A DNA stretch of 64,000 nt from Xanthoparmelia taractica (lineage: Eukaryota > Ascomycota > Lecanoromycetes > Lecanorales > Parmeliaceae), in contig JANQBS010000047.1 in assembly GCA_033085395.1 (NCBI GenBank), positions 161,951 through 225,950 of the forward strand, given 5' to 3'. How positions within the stretch are numbered: position 1 is the first letter of the stretch; each line of letters begins with the position of its first letter. The notes under the pieces were generated by a model that saw only the letters and a list, made by a program, of their open reading frames with translations, was not told where the DNA came from and did no database searches. Positions 34,229 through 45,601 of this stretch are shown piece by piece. Position numbers and translations under genes: made by a program.

Positions 34229-34861
34229 GGCTGGTGCTTTTTGAGAGCTGTGGGTGTCGTCGGGGCGTTGTCTTCTCCTTACCTGAAATCCTATTCTTTA
34301 TGCAACACCCTTGCTTAACGGACCAGAACCGGCTCCCTCCCTTCTTCCTCTTCCCCTACCCTCTCATTCTCACCCATCCTCTCTCCGAGCCATCTATTCA
34401 TCCATCTATTCATCTATTCATCCACCTCTCTCATCCACTTGAATCCTAACCTACTCTCTAATCGTAACTCCGCGCCCTCAAGATCTACAAGCTCTTCTCC
34501 GCCGGGACTCCCCAACAGAACACTATCAGTCACCGGCCGATAACGTTTGTATCTGGAGGACTCCTAATCGGGGACAGACCCAACATGGGCCCCGCTGCCA
34601 ATAAGAAATCTCGCGATCAAGCGAAAGACAGACATCATCCACCGAGACACTCACATCCTTTCATGGAGACGCCGGCGCCGTTCGAATAGGTAGATAGGTA
34701 GGTAGCCTAACGCCTCATCAAGAACCGGCAAGCGCGCGAAACCTCATACCGCACGACGATGGCAATTGCCTTGGTTTTTTTAATTCACGGCATCTACACC
34801 ATGCCGATCCGATGATTCTTCGCCATGCCCACGACGACGACGAAGTCATTCATTGCAAAAC

Positions 34862-34863
<2 letters not shown>

Positions 34864-34892
<29 letters not shown>
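34864..34892. repeat. (CAAT)n microsatellite
   Basis: About seven perfect CAAT units. Nearby frames reading INQSINQS arise from this repeat and are not genes. Confidence 0.95.
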
Positions 34893-35237
34893 CCGACCCA
34901 AAGATCCGCGCCCTTCCTCCCCCAGCCCCCGGAATGTTAGGACCTCGCTCTATAAACAACCCCTTCTTCGTCCTACCACCTCACCAATCGCCTCCCCCTC
35001 CCCTCCGTAGCCCAGCCCAGCAGCCCAGTCAACCAAATACGCGAGCGAGTGCATGAGTGAGTGACACACTCGTCAATTCAGTTCATCAACTCCCCAGTGA
35101 ACTCGCCAGGCTGAGCCGAGGTCCTTGTGGAAGGGAATGGAACACCTGCTCAATTAACCAACTGACTGATATCAGCAGCTTTGGCGCTGCGAATGAATGA
35201 ATGACTGCTAGGATGAGACGAGCGCTGCGGTGCTGGA

Positions 35238-35460
35238 GAGAAGGCGAGGAGGGGAGAAGAGAGGGGAGGAGGGGAGAGGGGAGGGGAGGGGTGCTTGTAG
35301 GAGGGCTGGTTTTATTGCTTTGATGGTTGGGAGGGGGCGCTTTTGTTGTGAAGAGGGAAGAGGGAAGAGGGAAGAGGGAAGAGGGAGGGTTGAAGGGGGA
35401 TGGGTGGATGGGTTTGGTCCGAGGGAGAGGGGAGAGGAAAGGGTTGGGAGGGACTTGAAT
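35238..35460. repeat. purine-rich tract with (GAGGGAA)n-type microsatellite
   Basis: The plus strand is almost pure G/A over about 200 nt. The core at 35352-35387 is a near-perfect 7-nt repeat (GAGGGAA). Frames through it give Gly/Glu/Arg-rich peptides of no meaning. Confidence 0.9.
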
Positions 35461-35677
35461 GGATTTGAGCGGATGAGGGTTCGAAAGGCTGACTAATGTA
35501 AGAGCATGGTGTATACAGAGTGTTTGCTTGTCAGCCTACCCAGAGTCAAGCAAGCCGTGTGTAGAGAAGAAGCGCCATCAGTCAGTCAACCATGTATAGA
35601 TTAACAAATGCATCAGTATATATATCAAGGTAATATCACCCAGTTTCACGCGGCCTTTCTCCCCAAAATACCTCCCA

Positions 35678-37438
35678 TCAAGCGTCTCCTTTCCCTTCTC
35701 CCGATTCCCTCCTCTTCTCCTCCCCCTCCTCCCACAAACACCTCTCACAGACGCAAGCCCCACCCAAGGGCCCTACCGCCCACTCCCTCCTCTGCCGCAC
35801 ACCGAGCTCCACATCGCAATAATGCGTCAGCACCTCCTCTCCCTCCTTAATCCCACCCTCCCACATCCCCTCCGCATCCTTAGCCCTATCTTCACCCCAC
35901 CTCACAGCATCATCCGCGCCTCTGGCCACCAGCCCCATCCCGCCCTTCTCCCACGCCCATCGCACATTGGGCGCGCAGCTATGGTTACTCAGGCACCACA
36001 GCCAATGCACGCCCGCGACCTCGGGCATGCCGGTGCGCTCGTTCATCTTTGCGTTTGCGACGCCGCGGAATTTGGCGAGGAGGGTGTTGATGACCCAGGT
36101 GTCGTATCTTGCAAACGTTTCGGCGGCGAAGGGATCTTTGTCTAGTTTGGAGAGGAGATGGAGGGGTTGGGCGATGTTGGTTTCGAAGCTGAAGGGTAAG
36201 GTGCGGGTGGTGGGAGATTTGGGTGGTGTGAAGTCGCCCCAGAGGTATTTGATGTGCGGTAGATCGAGCGGGTGGATATCTTGCGTCACGGCCATTGCGA
36301 GTGTTCGGGCTACGAGAAGGGTATAGAGTGCGGTGGAGGCGGCGAAGGGAGAGGGATCTTTGGCGACAATGTCGAAATCCAGAAGCCCACAGACGGAAGG
36401 GTGGTAGAGGTTCTGAGCGCGAGTGAGGCAGGCGTCGGAGCAGAAGACGATGTCGTCGCAGTTGCGACAGCTTGGCAGAGGATGGTCTGCGTCGACCATG
36501 GGGAGCACAGAGGAGCAGGCGTCGCAGAGGGGGTCGAAGAGGCGGGTCGACGACGTGAGAACCGAGGGCTCGAGGAGGACGGTCTCGTTGGGAGATATGT
36601 CCCTGCTAGCGAAGACACCCAGTTGAGTCATTGTCGCTGGCTTATGATTTTCCCCGTTTGAGGCTTGCGTATTGAGGACTGGCAGCTCCACGGCGCGGAC
36701 CTCGCATTTGGGAGCCACCTTCCTGATCTCTGCATTGAGAAATGACATGCTGTCTTCAGAAAAGCGATCGGTCTCATGATCGTTCCAGGGATATATCTCT
36801 CGTCTGGCCATCCCATGTTCTGGTAGGTCTGTTCGAGGTTGGAAGTCCGACATGTCCCACGACGGGTCTTTCTGGCGTTGGCTTTGGCAGTGCTTATGTA
36901 GTATTTGCTCCTGTAGCCTGTTGAACATGTCGTGGCTCGGGAAGGCTTTCAGACCTCTTTCCGTAAAGTCATACGCAGCCTTCAAATCGCCACAATCCAA
37001 CAGAGTACGGGCCAGTATCTCATAACTTCGTCGTGCATAATCCTCTGCGACCACAACATACCACAAGTCATCTTTATGAGCACCATTTGCTCTGTTTGGA
37101 CCCTCTTCGGTTTGATTTTCACCAGAATGACCATTTCCAGGCACTGCTCCATTTGTATTCAATCCATTCGTAGCTTGATTCACCAGCACCCTGTCCACTT
37201 TGCTGGCGCTAGACTCAAGAGCCTCAACAGCCAGTTCATGCCATTCCTCCGATCCATCCAGCACCTCGTCTGTCAACAATAAGGCCTTATAGGCATCGCC
37301 GGCCGCGAGATCGTGGTACCCGAGCTTCTCATAGCAAATAGCCCTTCGAATATACGGATCCCAGTCGTAAAGGGTGTCCCTAATGGAAGCAGTGCATATG
37401 TCTCTCTCCTGGAGCCAATGGCGTTTCTCATCTATCAT
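35678..37438 (-). CDS. SET/MYND domain protein (SMYD-like lysine methyltransferase)
   Basis: Single open frame, 586 aa. The N-terminal about 190 residues are helical, TPR-like (YEKLGYHDLAAGDAYKALLL; LARTLLDCGDLKAAYDF). The SET N-part is GVFASRDISPNETVLLEP. A MYND-like zinc cluster follows (CDACSS..CRNCDDIVFCSDAC..H..VC), then the SET core NHSCAPNVRWAWEKG and the post-SET cysteines CVCERC near the end. Such proteins methylate lysines on histones or other proteins using S-adenosylmethionine; the target is unknown. The start MIDEKRHWLQ is the first ATG of the frame, and a further 5' exon cannot be excluded. Intact. Confidence 0.88.
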   Translation of the reverse strand: MIDEKRHWLQERDICTASIRDTLYDWDPYIRRAICYEKLGYHDLAAGDAYKALLLTDEVLDGSEEWHELAVEALESSASKVDRVLVNQATNGLNTNGAVPGNGHSGENQTEEGPNRANGAHKDDLWYVVVAEDYARRSYEILARTLLDCGDLKAAYDFTERGLKAFPSHDMFNRLQEQILHKHCQSQRQKDPSWDMSDFQPRTDLPEHGMARREIYPWNDHETDRFSEDSMSFLNAEIRKVAPKCEVRAVELPVLNTQASNGENHKPATMTQLGVFASRDISPNETVLLEPSVLTSSTRLFDPLCDACSSVLPMVDADHPLPSCRNCDDIVFCSDACLTRAQNLYHPSVCGLLDFDIVAKDPSPFAASTALYTLLVARTLAMAVTQDIHPLDLPHIKYLWGDFTPPKSPTTRTLPFSFETNIAQPLHLLSKLDKDPFAAETFARYDTWVINTLLAKFRGVANAKMNERTGMPEVAGVHWLWCLSNHSCAPNVRWAWEKGGMGLVARGADDAVRWGEDRAKDAEGMWEGGIKEGEEVLTHYCDVELGVRQRREWAVGPLGGACVCERCLWEEGEEKRRESGEGKGDA

Positions 37439-37988
37439 TTCTGATACTAGGATGGGCGGCCATGACGTCGAGGATGGGATTTCGAGATTTCTGCAGACGC
37501 TAGTTTAAGGTAGCAAGTCAAGCATTCGGATTATGCTTAAGGTATACTCTGCTTGACATATATAGAGACCAAATAGAGACCATGGGACAAAATGTCCTCA
37601 CATGGTACGCTGGCGAACTCCCTCTCCATTCTTATGTAAAGTGGGAAAGGAAAGGTAGTCAGCGTGAAGCCGCAAAGGCCGGAAGTGGGCTAATTTTCTC
37701 GCCATCTATATCAATCTGGAAAGATGAGGCTACAAGAATTATCTTTGTATACACAGTTATTTCATTGGGTTAATGTGCACGGTAGCAAGGTCGAACCTAT
37801 TCTGCTAATCGTATATCACATACTTAGAGTTGTTGCTGGGCGTTGGCTTCTTCCCCTGGCCTGACTGTAAATGCTCAATCTGATAGACGCCTAATGTCAA
37901 TGCCTGATAAGTCCCTCGCCTGAGCCGACCTGACCTGACCGTCCCATCAATGCTCATCAAACAGAACTTATGAAAGTCCTTGATTTTG
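37439..37988. other. intergenic region
   Basis: Upstream of the SET/MYND gene and downstream of the WD40 gene. No gene recognised. Confidence 0.5.
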
Positions 37989-40900
37989 TCACATGACCTA
38001 CCCTTCAATTAGTGTCCATATAGTCGTCGCTAGCGACAAGGACGAAGCTTACCGTGCAATTGTCATCAACAAGAACCGCCTCCCCACCTACATCGCCAGC
38101 TCCACCCGGTCTAGCCCGCAATGTCGCAGCCAGTTGCGCCAGCATACCTCTCTGAAACACCACTCAATCAGTTCACAAATCAACTGGCCCACTCTGCGAA
38201 CCCAACCTGTACTACTCGCATTCTCATCAAGGGGCCATTAGCACTCACCGTGAGGTAAGCGTCTCTCATCCCACCTTTCCTTTGCACATCATTCTGGCTG
38301 ACAATCTGATAGCTTTGATGCATCCTCTTCCGGCTTGATAGCCCTTCTTCTCGGCATGCGTCCTCAACATTAGAGCCACGGCCAGCTCTCCGTCGGCCGG
38401 AAATGGAAGAAAAGCCGGAAGAACCATTAGTGGCTGAGCTGATGTTGATGCCTGCTTGAGCATCTGTTTGGGCGCGGTAATCAGGCGAGAAGATTTTAAT
38501 GGTATGGTCTATGCCAGAAACAGCCAGGACTGGCTCGTATGGGTGGCCTAAGGTAGATTTGACATGCATTAGAAGCAGTCCCCTACATGGAATTCGGGAT
38601 GACGGCTTACCTTGCACGACGTTTACAACCTCATTGTCGCCTTCAAGGATATTGACTAGCGCAGAAGTCTTCTTGTCCCAGATGAATAGATGACCACCAT
38701 CACTGCCGCTCACGACGTATTCATCTTGTAGACCGAAAAAGTTGGCGTCCTTTACAGTCTTGACATTGCAGTGCCCACGATACTGACGACTATGGGAGTA
38801 GCATGGTACACCGCTCTCGACCTTCTCTCGCAGTTTGCCCCTAGCTGAAGCTGACTGGAACATGAAATGTCGCTCTTCTGCTGTAATGTCGCCATCATCG
38901 TCATCATCATCGTCATCATCACTATCGCCTCCGGCATTATCATCAACGCCTTCGTCGTCTTCGTTGGCATCCTCGTCAGCCATGTGGTCCGCAATCTCGT
39001 TATGCAGGTCATCAATCAGTATCACATCGGCGTCTGAGCCAGCGTCTTCAATGTCAAGATCGGATCCAGAAGCTCGTAGGGAGGGGGAAGGTGAGGCATC
39101 TACGGCCATACCGTTGCCAGCGGATTGGCTTTCCATCGCTTCCTCGTGGCCCGCGGCGCCGCCGCGACTCGTCGAAGGTTCTCCAGATCGCCTGATCAAG
39201 CCAACTCCCTTAACAACCTGCTCTTCCTCAGAATCTATATCTTCTTGCGACCTTTCTTTCTCGCTCTGGGCAGTACCCAGCCCACCAAAAGCGGTGTCGG
39301 TGAATTGAAAGTTGACGCCCTCTCCAGCATTCATCAAAAGACCCCTTCCAACTTTGAAAGCCCAGTACTTAATAGCCGTCTCCTTGTCCTGAAGGTAAGG
39401 CCTTGGTCTATCATCTGGGCTTCCTGAAATAGGCACAATCGCGCTGGATAAATTCTCTAGAGGCATCCTGACAGCGTTGGCAAAAGCAATAACCGCAGCG
39501 GTATCAGTGTCAAATATTTGGCGTGTTTCATCCCTCTCGAACCTCGATACATCAATGTCTGGGATGGATTTTCCTGTAGCCAAACCGAGTAAATACGGGA
39601 TGAGCCATTGGTCGATACCAGAAAGCTCGGCGCCGTCCGGTATTGGGAATCGTGGATTGTGCTTTCGTTGGTTTTGTGGTCGTTTGAAACCTTGTAGTAG
39701 GCCCTGGGGGCCTTCCTCAAGCCAAAGTAAGATCGCCTTAAGGAAGTCATAATTGAAGACCTCTCGCTCGGAGGGATCTGGCCCTTCATGTGGCACGGCA
39801 GCAATCTTCTGAAACAATTCAATAGTAGGACTGGTAACAGAACTGGCCGTCTGGATTTTCCCACTAAGTACTCTCGCCAGAGTCCCCGCGGCTTGAATGA
39901 AACGACGAGATGAATCCCGATTCGCCCGGAGCGTTTGCTGCAAGATTATATCCTCGTGTAGAGGATTGACCGGGTATCTCCAAGACCGGGAGATCTCATC
40001 CATCTCTGGTAGGCACGTAGCAGCAAGCGCGAGGGCGCCGGTGAAAGACGGGGTGTGACGGTGAAATACGGAAGATGCTGTGGTACCACTAGATGGTTCA
40101 AGCGAGAACATCAACTTCCGTATCTTGACAAGGCTTTTGGCGATAATGAGACTCCTCCTTTGGGACTCGCTCAACACTGATTCTCTTGCCTCTTCCACCA
40201 TCGAAGGAGGAAGATTTGGGACAGCATCGCCCATGGCGATGTCTTCACTCTGCCCATTCTCATATCGTACGCGCAGTGCCAGATCACCGTCTTCATCCGA
40301 GCGCTCTTTCGCACGCCTCGACTTCGAACTAGTCCTGCCCGCTTCGATTGAAGTTGTCGATCCTTGCTTCTTCCGTTTACGCTTTCGATCCCCTGATTCC
40401 CTAACTTTGCCTTTTCCCTTTCCACTCATCGAAGCATTGACATTCTTCGCCTCCCCTTCTCTCGCATCAGGAGATCGAACCAAATCAAAGCTGTAGATAT
40501 GATCTCCTGACCAGCTGGCAATCATCTCATTAGGATTTGCATCACTGATTTTACAGGCGGTGATGTGGCCGTTATCCGTTCTTCTCATCTTCTTCCGCCC
40601 CTCAGGTGCAAACTTGCGAACGCACCGCGTGGCCTGTCCCATCATCTCGTTTTCCTGGGAGGACATGTTACTGGCCGGAGAAGCTCTGCCTGGATTGCCC
40701 TGCTCTTCGTCTATGTTCCTCCCGAGCATTCTACGGTCATGTAGAAAGCAGTGGAGATGTGCGCCGCCTAGCGCAATGTAGTGAGGCTGGCTTGCTGAGC
40801 AAGAGATGGTATTGAGGTCGAGATTGAATCTTTTGTAGGATATCAGGGGTGGAGGAACATTGGTATTGTCATGATCTGCTCTGTGAGCCAGGAAGCCTCG

Positions 40901-41683
40901 GCCACCTCTGGGAGGCGGATACGAAGAGGAAGGTAACCGTAGATCAAATTGCCGTACCTGTCATAACCTTCAGTAAATAATGCTTCGTGGTAGATGTAAC
41001 ACTCTGACCTCTCCATCTTCCGAGCAAGTCAAGAAGAGATTGGGGGATGACTCCGTCACAATCCTCTTCACTCGATCCGCATGTGATCTGTATACTCTTG
41101 CATTCGTATTTCCATCACTCAGATATCTCACGCCCCTGTACATGTTCTGGAACCTTTGCCCACGTCCAGTAGTTGCCATATTCGACCCCATAGAAGATTC
41201 GACCGACATCCCACTGTACTCAATATCAAAGACTCGCACTTCAGCATCTCCAGCTGCCGTAACGAGTGTGTGGTCGTTAGAGTGGGGCATGAATTTGACG
41301 GAGAATATGTTAGCAGTATGGCCCGTGGCAACTGTAGTGGTGAGGGCAAACGGTGCCACTGATGAGTCTGGTTGGTATGTGTGGATATTGAGATGCTGGT
41401 CATCGCTGCCGGAAGCCAGGAGCCTTCCAGACGTCGACCAGCTGCAGATGATATGTCAGTACCATTATCCCCCTTCCCAAAGCAGGCAACGACGAGCAAC
41501 TTGCCTTAATGCATTGACACATCCTGAGTGTCCACCGAGTTCGTTGACAATGTCTAAATCATTTATCCAGCATTTGTCTCCATATATCCCACTCACGGCC
41601 GAATAATTTGACTTATCGCCAATCTCTCGCCGCAAGAGGCGGTCTTGCAAGGTGAGCTGCATACTGACGTCTTGCGAGGACAA
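37989..41683 (-). CDS. WD40 protein, DCAF6-like (DDB1-CUL4 associated factor)
   Basis: Model: complement(join(37989..37997, 38053..38151, 38249..38547, 38611..40957, 41009..41441, 41505..41683)), 3366 nt, 1121 aa. N-terminal WD repeats: NELGGHSGCVNALSWSTSGR, LLASGSDDQHLNIHTY, TGHTANIFSVKFMPHS and HADRVKRIVTES. A long disordered middle has basic (RKRKRKKQGS) and acidic (about 38890-38940) blocks. C-terminal WD repeats include YVVSGSDGGHLFIWD and AVSGIDHTIKIFSPD. The first intron (41442-41504) has a consensus GC donor (AAG/GCAAGT). The intron 38548-38610 is 63 nt and lacks stops, so a naive frame reads through it. The last exon is only 9 nt and encodes VM plus stop. DCAFs recruit substrates to CUL4-DDB1 ubiquitin ligases. 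An alternative start is the ATG at 41662. Confidence 0.88.
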
Positions 41684-42046
41684 GGACTTTGTGCCCGGAA
41701 AGAGCCAGGGTCAAGTGGTCAACGTATGTTGAATTCGGGGCACCACCGGATGGGGAGTGCTCGTTCAATCATAGCATGGACGAATGCTTGGATGTCAATT
41801 CCTTGGATTCTCAAGGTTGAAGCATGCGGCGGGTTTGGTAGGGCGGTAGTGGGCCGCTCTGTTTGAGTACGATTGCTCTAGTGCCGGCAAATCATCGGCT
41901 ATCATTCACAGGGTGATTCAAGCTTATCAGAAATGATATTGATCCATTATAAGGCAGGCTACACACGCTAGTTGGGATTCCTACCGATACCTGAAAGAAA
42001 ACCCCCCTCGTATCAGGCGCGCAGGATCAGCTTCCTCCGGCAATCC
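41684..42046. other. intergenic region
   Basis: Promoter of the DCAF6-like gene and 3' side of the coiled-coil gene. Nothing else recognised. Confidence 0.5.
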
Positions 42047-43192
42047 TCACTCCTTCGCTGTCAATCCTCGTTCCTTCGCCGCCGCCTCTTCATCGTCATG
42101 ACCATCAAATGCGACTCTTGCGGTCTCCGCCTTCTGTAAGCGCATTCGAATGCTTTTCTCCACACTGCCCAGCTTCTCGATATACTCGACAAGCTGAGCT
42201 TTATCCCCTCGAACCCCGACTAAAGCGTCTTCCATCCTCGCATTAGCACGTCTGAGTGCCTCGATCTCTGCAATGAGTCCATGTGATGAAGACTCGACTA
42301 ATGAATCAGGATTGCCCTCGATGCCATAGGAACAATCATCAATGGATGAAGGTGATGGGTCAGTGAGTCTGGTACAGCTGGCGTAGGCCTTGCGTAGGTC
42401 GTTCACCTCGTTTTTCAAGGATTGGATGACACTTTGCATGCTCTTCTTCTCACGAGACCACTCATGTTGTTCCGCCTTCCGAGCTTGAGACTCCGCTGCA
42501 CCTTGACTCTGTAGCCTTGTAGACAATTCCATAATGCGCGAGTATTGAGCATCCTTGGAGGCCGTATGCTTTTGCGTTTGCTGTATGCTGTGCTCCAGTT
42601 CTTCCAGTTGTGCTTCCAGAAGCTCTATCTTACTCGTCAATCTTTGTCGTTCCTTGGCTAATTTTACGTTCTCCGCGTGACATGCTTGAACTCTTGTGTC
42701 CAGGTCTGCTATATAGATTTGAGCTTGGGTATAGGCCGTAGCCAGGTCTTTATTCTCGTGCTGTAACGTTTGGGTGCCAAGATGGTCTGCTCCAAGTTTG
42801 TGGGGCGGATTGTCCGAGTCGGTTGTGTATGGTGCGGGTCTGGCTGATGATAGTGCTATTGGCGGGAGTGTGAATTTGGCAGATGATGTTAGCGATGTGG
42901 CCGGTGGCCACATCGTAGACGGTGAAGCGTGAAAAGACGCATCTATCCGGTTGCCGGCATCAGACGATGTGCCAATTCCGGCCGTGAGAGAGGGCAAGTT
43001 CCCAAAGGTCTTCAGCGTGTGTCCTTCTTGGGAGCTGTGAGGACTTGTGGATGCTTCGGAAGACTGAGAGGTATGCGAACCATGCGAAGGAGGAAAGCGG
43101 TAGCTTCCCACTTGTTCAGGGTCTGTGAATTGAGACCTCCTCTTTGACCCTGAGGATAGGCGACTCCATTGGCTCATTTTGGAAGTACGCAA
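42047..43192 (-). CDS. coiled-coil protein, unknown function
   Basis: Single exon, 381 aa; the ATG at 43177 (MSQWSRLSSGSKRR) is an equally good start. Residues 1-130 are Ser/Thr/Pro-rich and disordered. Residues about 140-240 and 300-360 have strong heptad character (for example LTSKIELLEAQLEELEHSIQ and KAQLVEYIEKLGSVEKSIRM). No catalytic or nucleic-acid motif is visible. It is followed on the same strand by another coiled-coil gene, so both could belong to cytoskeletal or spindle-associated functions, but nothing in the sequence proves that. Confidence 0.75.
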   Translation of the reverse strand: MRTSKMSQWSRLSSGSKRRSQFTDPEQVGSYRFPPSHGSHTSQSSEASTSPHSSQEGHTLKTFGNLPSLTAGIGTSSDAGNRIDASFHASPSTMWPPATSLTSSAKFTLPPIALSSARPAPYTTDSDNPPHKLGADHLGTQTLQHENKDLATAYTQAQIYIADLDTRVQACHAENVKLAKERQRLTSKIELLEAQLEELEHSIQQTQKHTASKDAQYSRIMELSTRLQSQGAAESQARKAEQHEWSREKKSMQSVIQSLKNEVNDLRKAYASCTRLTDPSPSSIDDCSYGIEGNPDSLVESSSHGLIAEIEALRRANARMEDALVGVRGDKAQLVEYIEKLGSVEKSIRMRLQKAETARVAFDGHDDEEAAAKERGLTAKE

Positions 43193-44230
43193 GATGTCCA
43201 GCCTCTAAGATCTATCATAATATGTTGGCATGCAAGAACTCTGGGTAAAGCAAAGGCTTCGAAAATGAAATGTTGAGAGTTGTGACGGCAGGACGAAATA
43301 GAATATACGAAAGTAACGGACGTTGGGTATCAGCTGGCCATGGCTTGGTAAAAGCTGACAGACAGACGGATCGATGCGACGGCAGAAACGTACAGCGGCG
43401 CAACACGAAATAAACTGCCTCTTGAACTTTGAACTTGTGGGCGAAATCCCATCTTACCGACATGAATTGCAGTCACGTTCCTCCATATTCTGCTTATAGC
43501 CGCTGCATATGCATGAGGTATCAGTTCTAGCCCCGATCTGCACAGGTGGAGTCTCTGAGCAGGAGGCTACTCCCGCCAGACTAATGCTCGAAGGACCACC
43601 AGCGAGCGTTGGAGCTTGTAGTGCATGTAGATCGCTTTAGAGGAGATCACAGGCATTCAAAAGGGCTAGATCGATGTAAGAGGCGCGTCGAAATTCCTGA
43701 GTAATCACTTCCGTGAATTATAGTGCTGACTCAACGCCTGCAGACTAAAGCACACGCCGTTCGCAATTCCGACGAAGTCTCCGAATGCCTGTTCAATGAG
43801 AGAGCGAGTCTGACATTGACCTCCAGTATTGCTTGTTGCGTTCTTTAGGTGACTGTTCGCACGTCAGGCGAGTCTGGCATGGTGGCGTGCCACTAATCGC
43901 ATCGACAAAGGCTCGAGGCCGGCTAGCCATAATACTGCCATGATTTGGGCAGTTTGATAATGCGAGAGCGAGAGCAAAAGTTAGAGGAAATGAGCGGACA
44001 ACTCGGATAGTGGGCGCCCGCGATGGCCAGCATTGGAGATGTGGTCAATGGTCACAGGGTCTATACTCATCTGACCACTGCCGAATAACGTCCAATTTAC
44101 AAAAGCAAGTCCATCTTACCCAGCCCTAGATCAGCAGCACATATGTAAGTTAGGTGCGCCCGTGGAACAGCACACTCTTCTCATGTACAAGGGCGTTGCT
44201 CGTTTTCGTGCGCTGATTGTGCTTTAAATA
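43193..44230. other. intergenic region
   Basis: About 1 kb with no recognised gene. The minus-strand frame 43215-43463 lies in the 5' leader of the coiled-coil gene and has no motif. Confidence 0.5.
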
Positions 44231-45601
44231 CTAAGTAGCTTTCCGATCTGGGCCCATAATACCAATACTCTTACTAACGTTGGAGGCGAGTTTGTGGATT
44301 GTGCTCTCAATCCATGCTGACTCTTGAGACATGATCTCGTTCTCGATCCATTGAATCAGGTCAAGCTCCTCGAGCAGCCCAACGACCAATGTCTTGTACG
44401 TAGACAGTATTCGACACAAACTCGAAGTGTTGGATATCTCTCCAAAGCTGTCGAGGTCCCGGGCAGCATAGGTCAACTCCCTTTCCAGAACCATAGCTTC
44501 GGCTTTCCAACCATCTCCAATGCCATCGATAAAGTCTAAGTCTCTACCATTTTCTCGACCAATTGAATCACGTTGATTACGCACTCGTAAAGCTTGTGTG
44601 AACCATGACTCAAAAACTTCAAGAATGTGAGTATATTTTCCTTCTAAATCCAAGAGATTGCAGACGTCTGAGACACTGTGCGACAGGAGCTGCACTTTGT
44701 CGGCAATTTGGGCGCCTGATCTACCTTGAGACCAGTGGACTAACGATAATTGATTGATGAGCGTCTGTTGCTGATGAGCGATCTCCTTGAGCTCAATATG
44801 CCGTTCGTAGAGAGCACTGAATCGGTGCTCAAACGATCCTTTGGCGCTTTTCTCCCACTGCATCTGTACAGAGAGCATGGAACGATGCAGGAGATGCAAT
44901 TGGGTCAATTCCATTTGCAGATGAAAGATATCAGCGGATGGACTTGTGGCCTCGCTCGTCGGTTGGGAGGACGGCGTAGAGGGATTCAGCTGAATATTCT
45001 TCTTTGGACTAAAGTGCTGCTGCATGGCCGAGAACGCAGGTCTCACATGTTTCATAGACGACTGTCTTTGAGGGAAAGCTTTCAAGTGTAGAAGGTCCGA
45101 TGTGGCAGTGGGCCTCACCTGCTGGCTTAAGGACCGGCCATGAAAGGAGCCTTTAGCGTTAGACTGCACGTCTGATCCTACAGAGCTTGTGCTGATTTGG
45201 GGACGTGGCTGGGACGAATCTCTGAGACTTTGACTAGGATTTACTCCATTAGCACAATGGTCCCTGCTCGATTTGCCGCTGGTTGAAGATTGTCGTGAAA
45301 TATGGCCAATCTTCGGAGGGTCTGGTTTTGAAGGTTTTGGTCGGAGACTGGCAGGCGTCTGCGTACTTGCATATGACTGCAACTTGCTGCGTGGCAGCGT
45401 GGTGGCAGCGTTGTTTTGAACAGCTTGGAGTGATGCTGAAGCCTGTCTTTTCGCAAGTGGAGCACACTGTCCTCCAGCTTCAAGACTGGCTTGCTTGGGA
45501 AAAGGATCCAACGCGTTTGAGACTGACTCGATGCGAGTCTTCTGAGGAAGCATGCTTCTTCGACGCGACGGTCCATCAGCTTGACCTTTTGCCTTGTCCA
45601 T
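44231..45601 (-). CDS. coiled-coil protein of a fungal-specific family, unknown function
   Basis: Single exon, 456 aa. The first 210 residues are basic and Ser/Gln-rich (KTRIESVSNALDPFPKQ; SMKHVRPAFSAMQQHFSPKK). The rest is predicted helical: LQMELTQLHLLHRSMLSVQM, QWEKSAKGSFEHRFSALYER, QQQTLINQLSLVHWSQG, LEVFESWFTQALRVRNQRDS and GLLEELDLIQWIENEIMSQE. The pattern of a charged disordered head and a helical bundle with conserved Trp positions suggests a structural or microtubule-associated role, but I cannot name a family with certainty. Confidence 0.72.
   Translation of the reverse strand: MDKAKGQADGPSRRRSMLPQKTRIESVSNALDPFPKQASLEAGGQCAPLAKRQASASLQAVQNNAATTLPRSKLQSYASTQTPASLRPKPSKPDPPKIGHISRQSSTSGKSSRDHCANGVNPSQSLRDSSQPRPQISTSSVGSDVQSNAKGSFHGRSLSQQVRPTATSDLLHLKAFPQRQSSMKHVRPAFSAMQQHFSPKKNIQLNPSTPSSQPTSEATSPSADIFHLQMELTQLHLLHRSMLSVQMQWEKSAKGSFEHRFSALYERHIELKEIAHQQQTLINQLSLVHWSQGRSGAQIADKVQLLSHSVSDVCNLLDLEGKYTHILEVFESWFTQALRVRNQRDSIGRENGRDLDFIDGIGDGWKAEAMVLERELTYAARDLDSFGEISNTSSLCRILSTYKTLVVGLLEELDLIQWIENEIMSQESAWIESTIHKLASNVSKSIGIMGPDRKAT

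Larger units (their letters stand above)
34229..35677. other. intergenic region rich in simple repeats
   Basis: About 1.45 kb between convergent genes, with no gene recognised. Contains an ATTCATCC-type run (34394-34432), a CAAT run (34864-34892) and long purine tracts (35238-35460). GC content is high in places and codon-like structure is absent. Confidence 0.6.

Noticed and set aside
34825..35056. Asn/Gln-rich short proteins
   Set aside because: They are translations of the CAAT microsatellite and flanking C-rich DNA.
38835..39308. Serine-rich plus-strand frame
   Set aside because: Antisense shadow of the Asp/Glu-rich region of the DCAF6-like protein.
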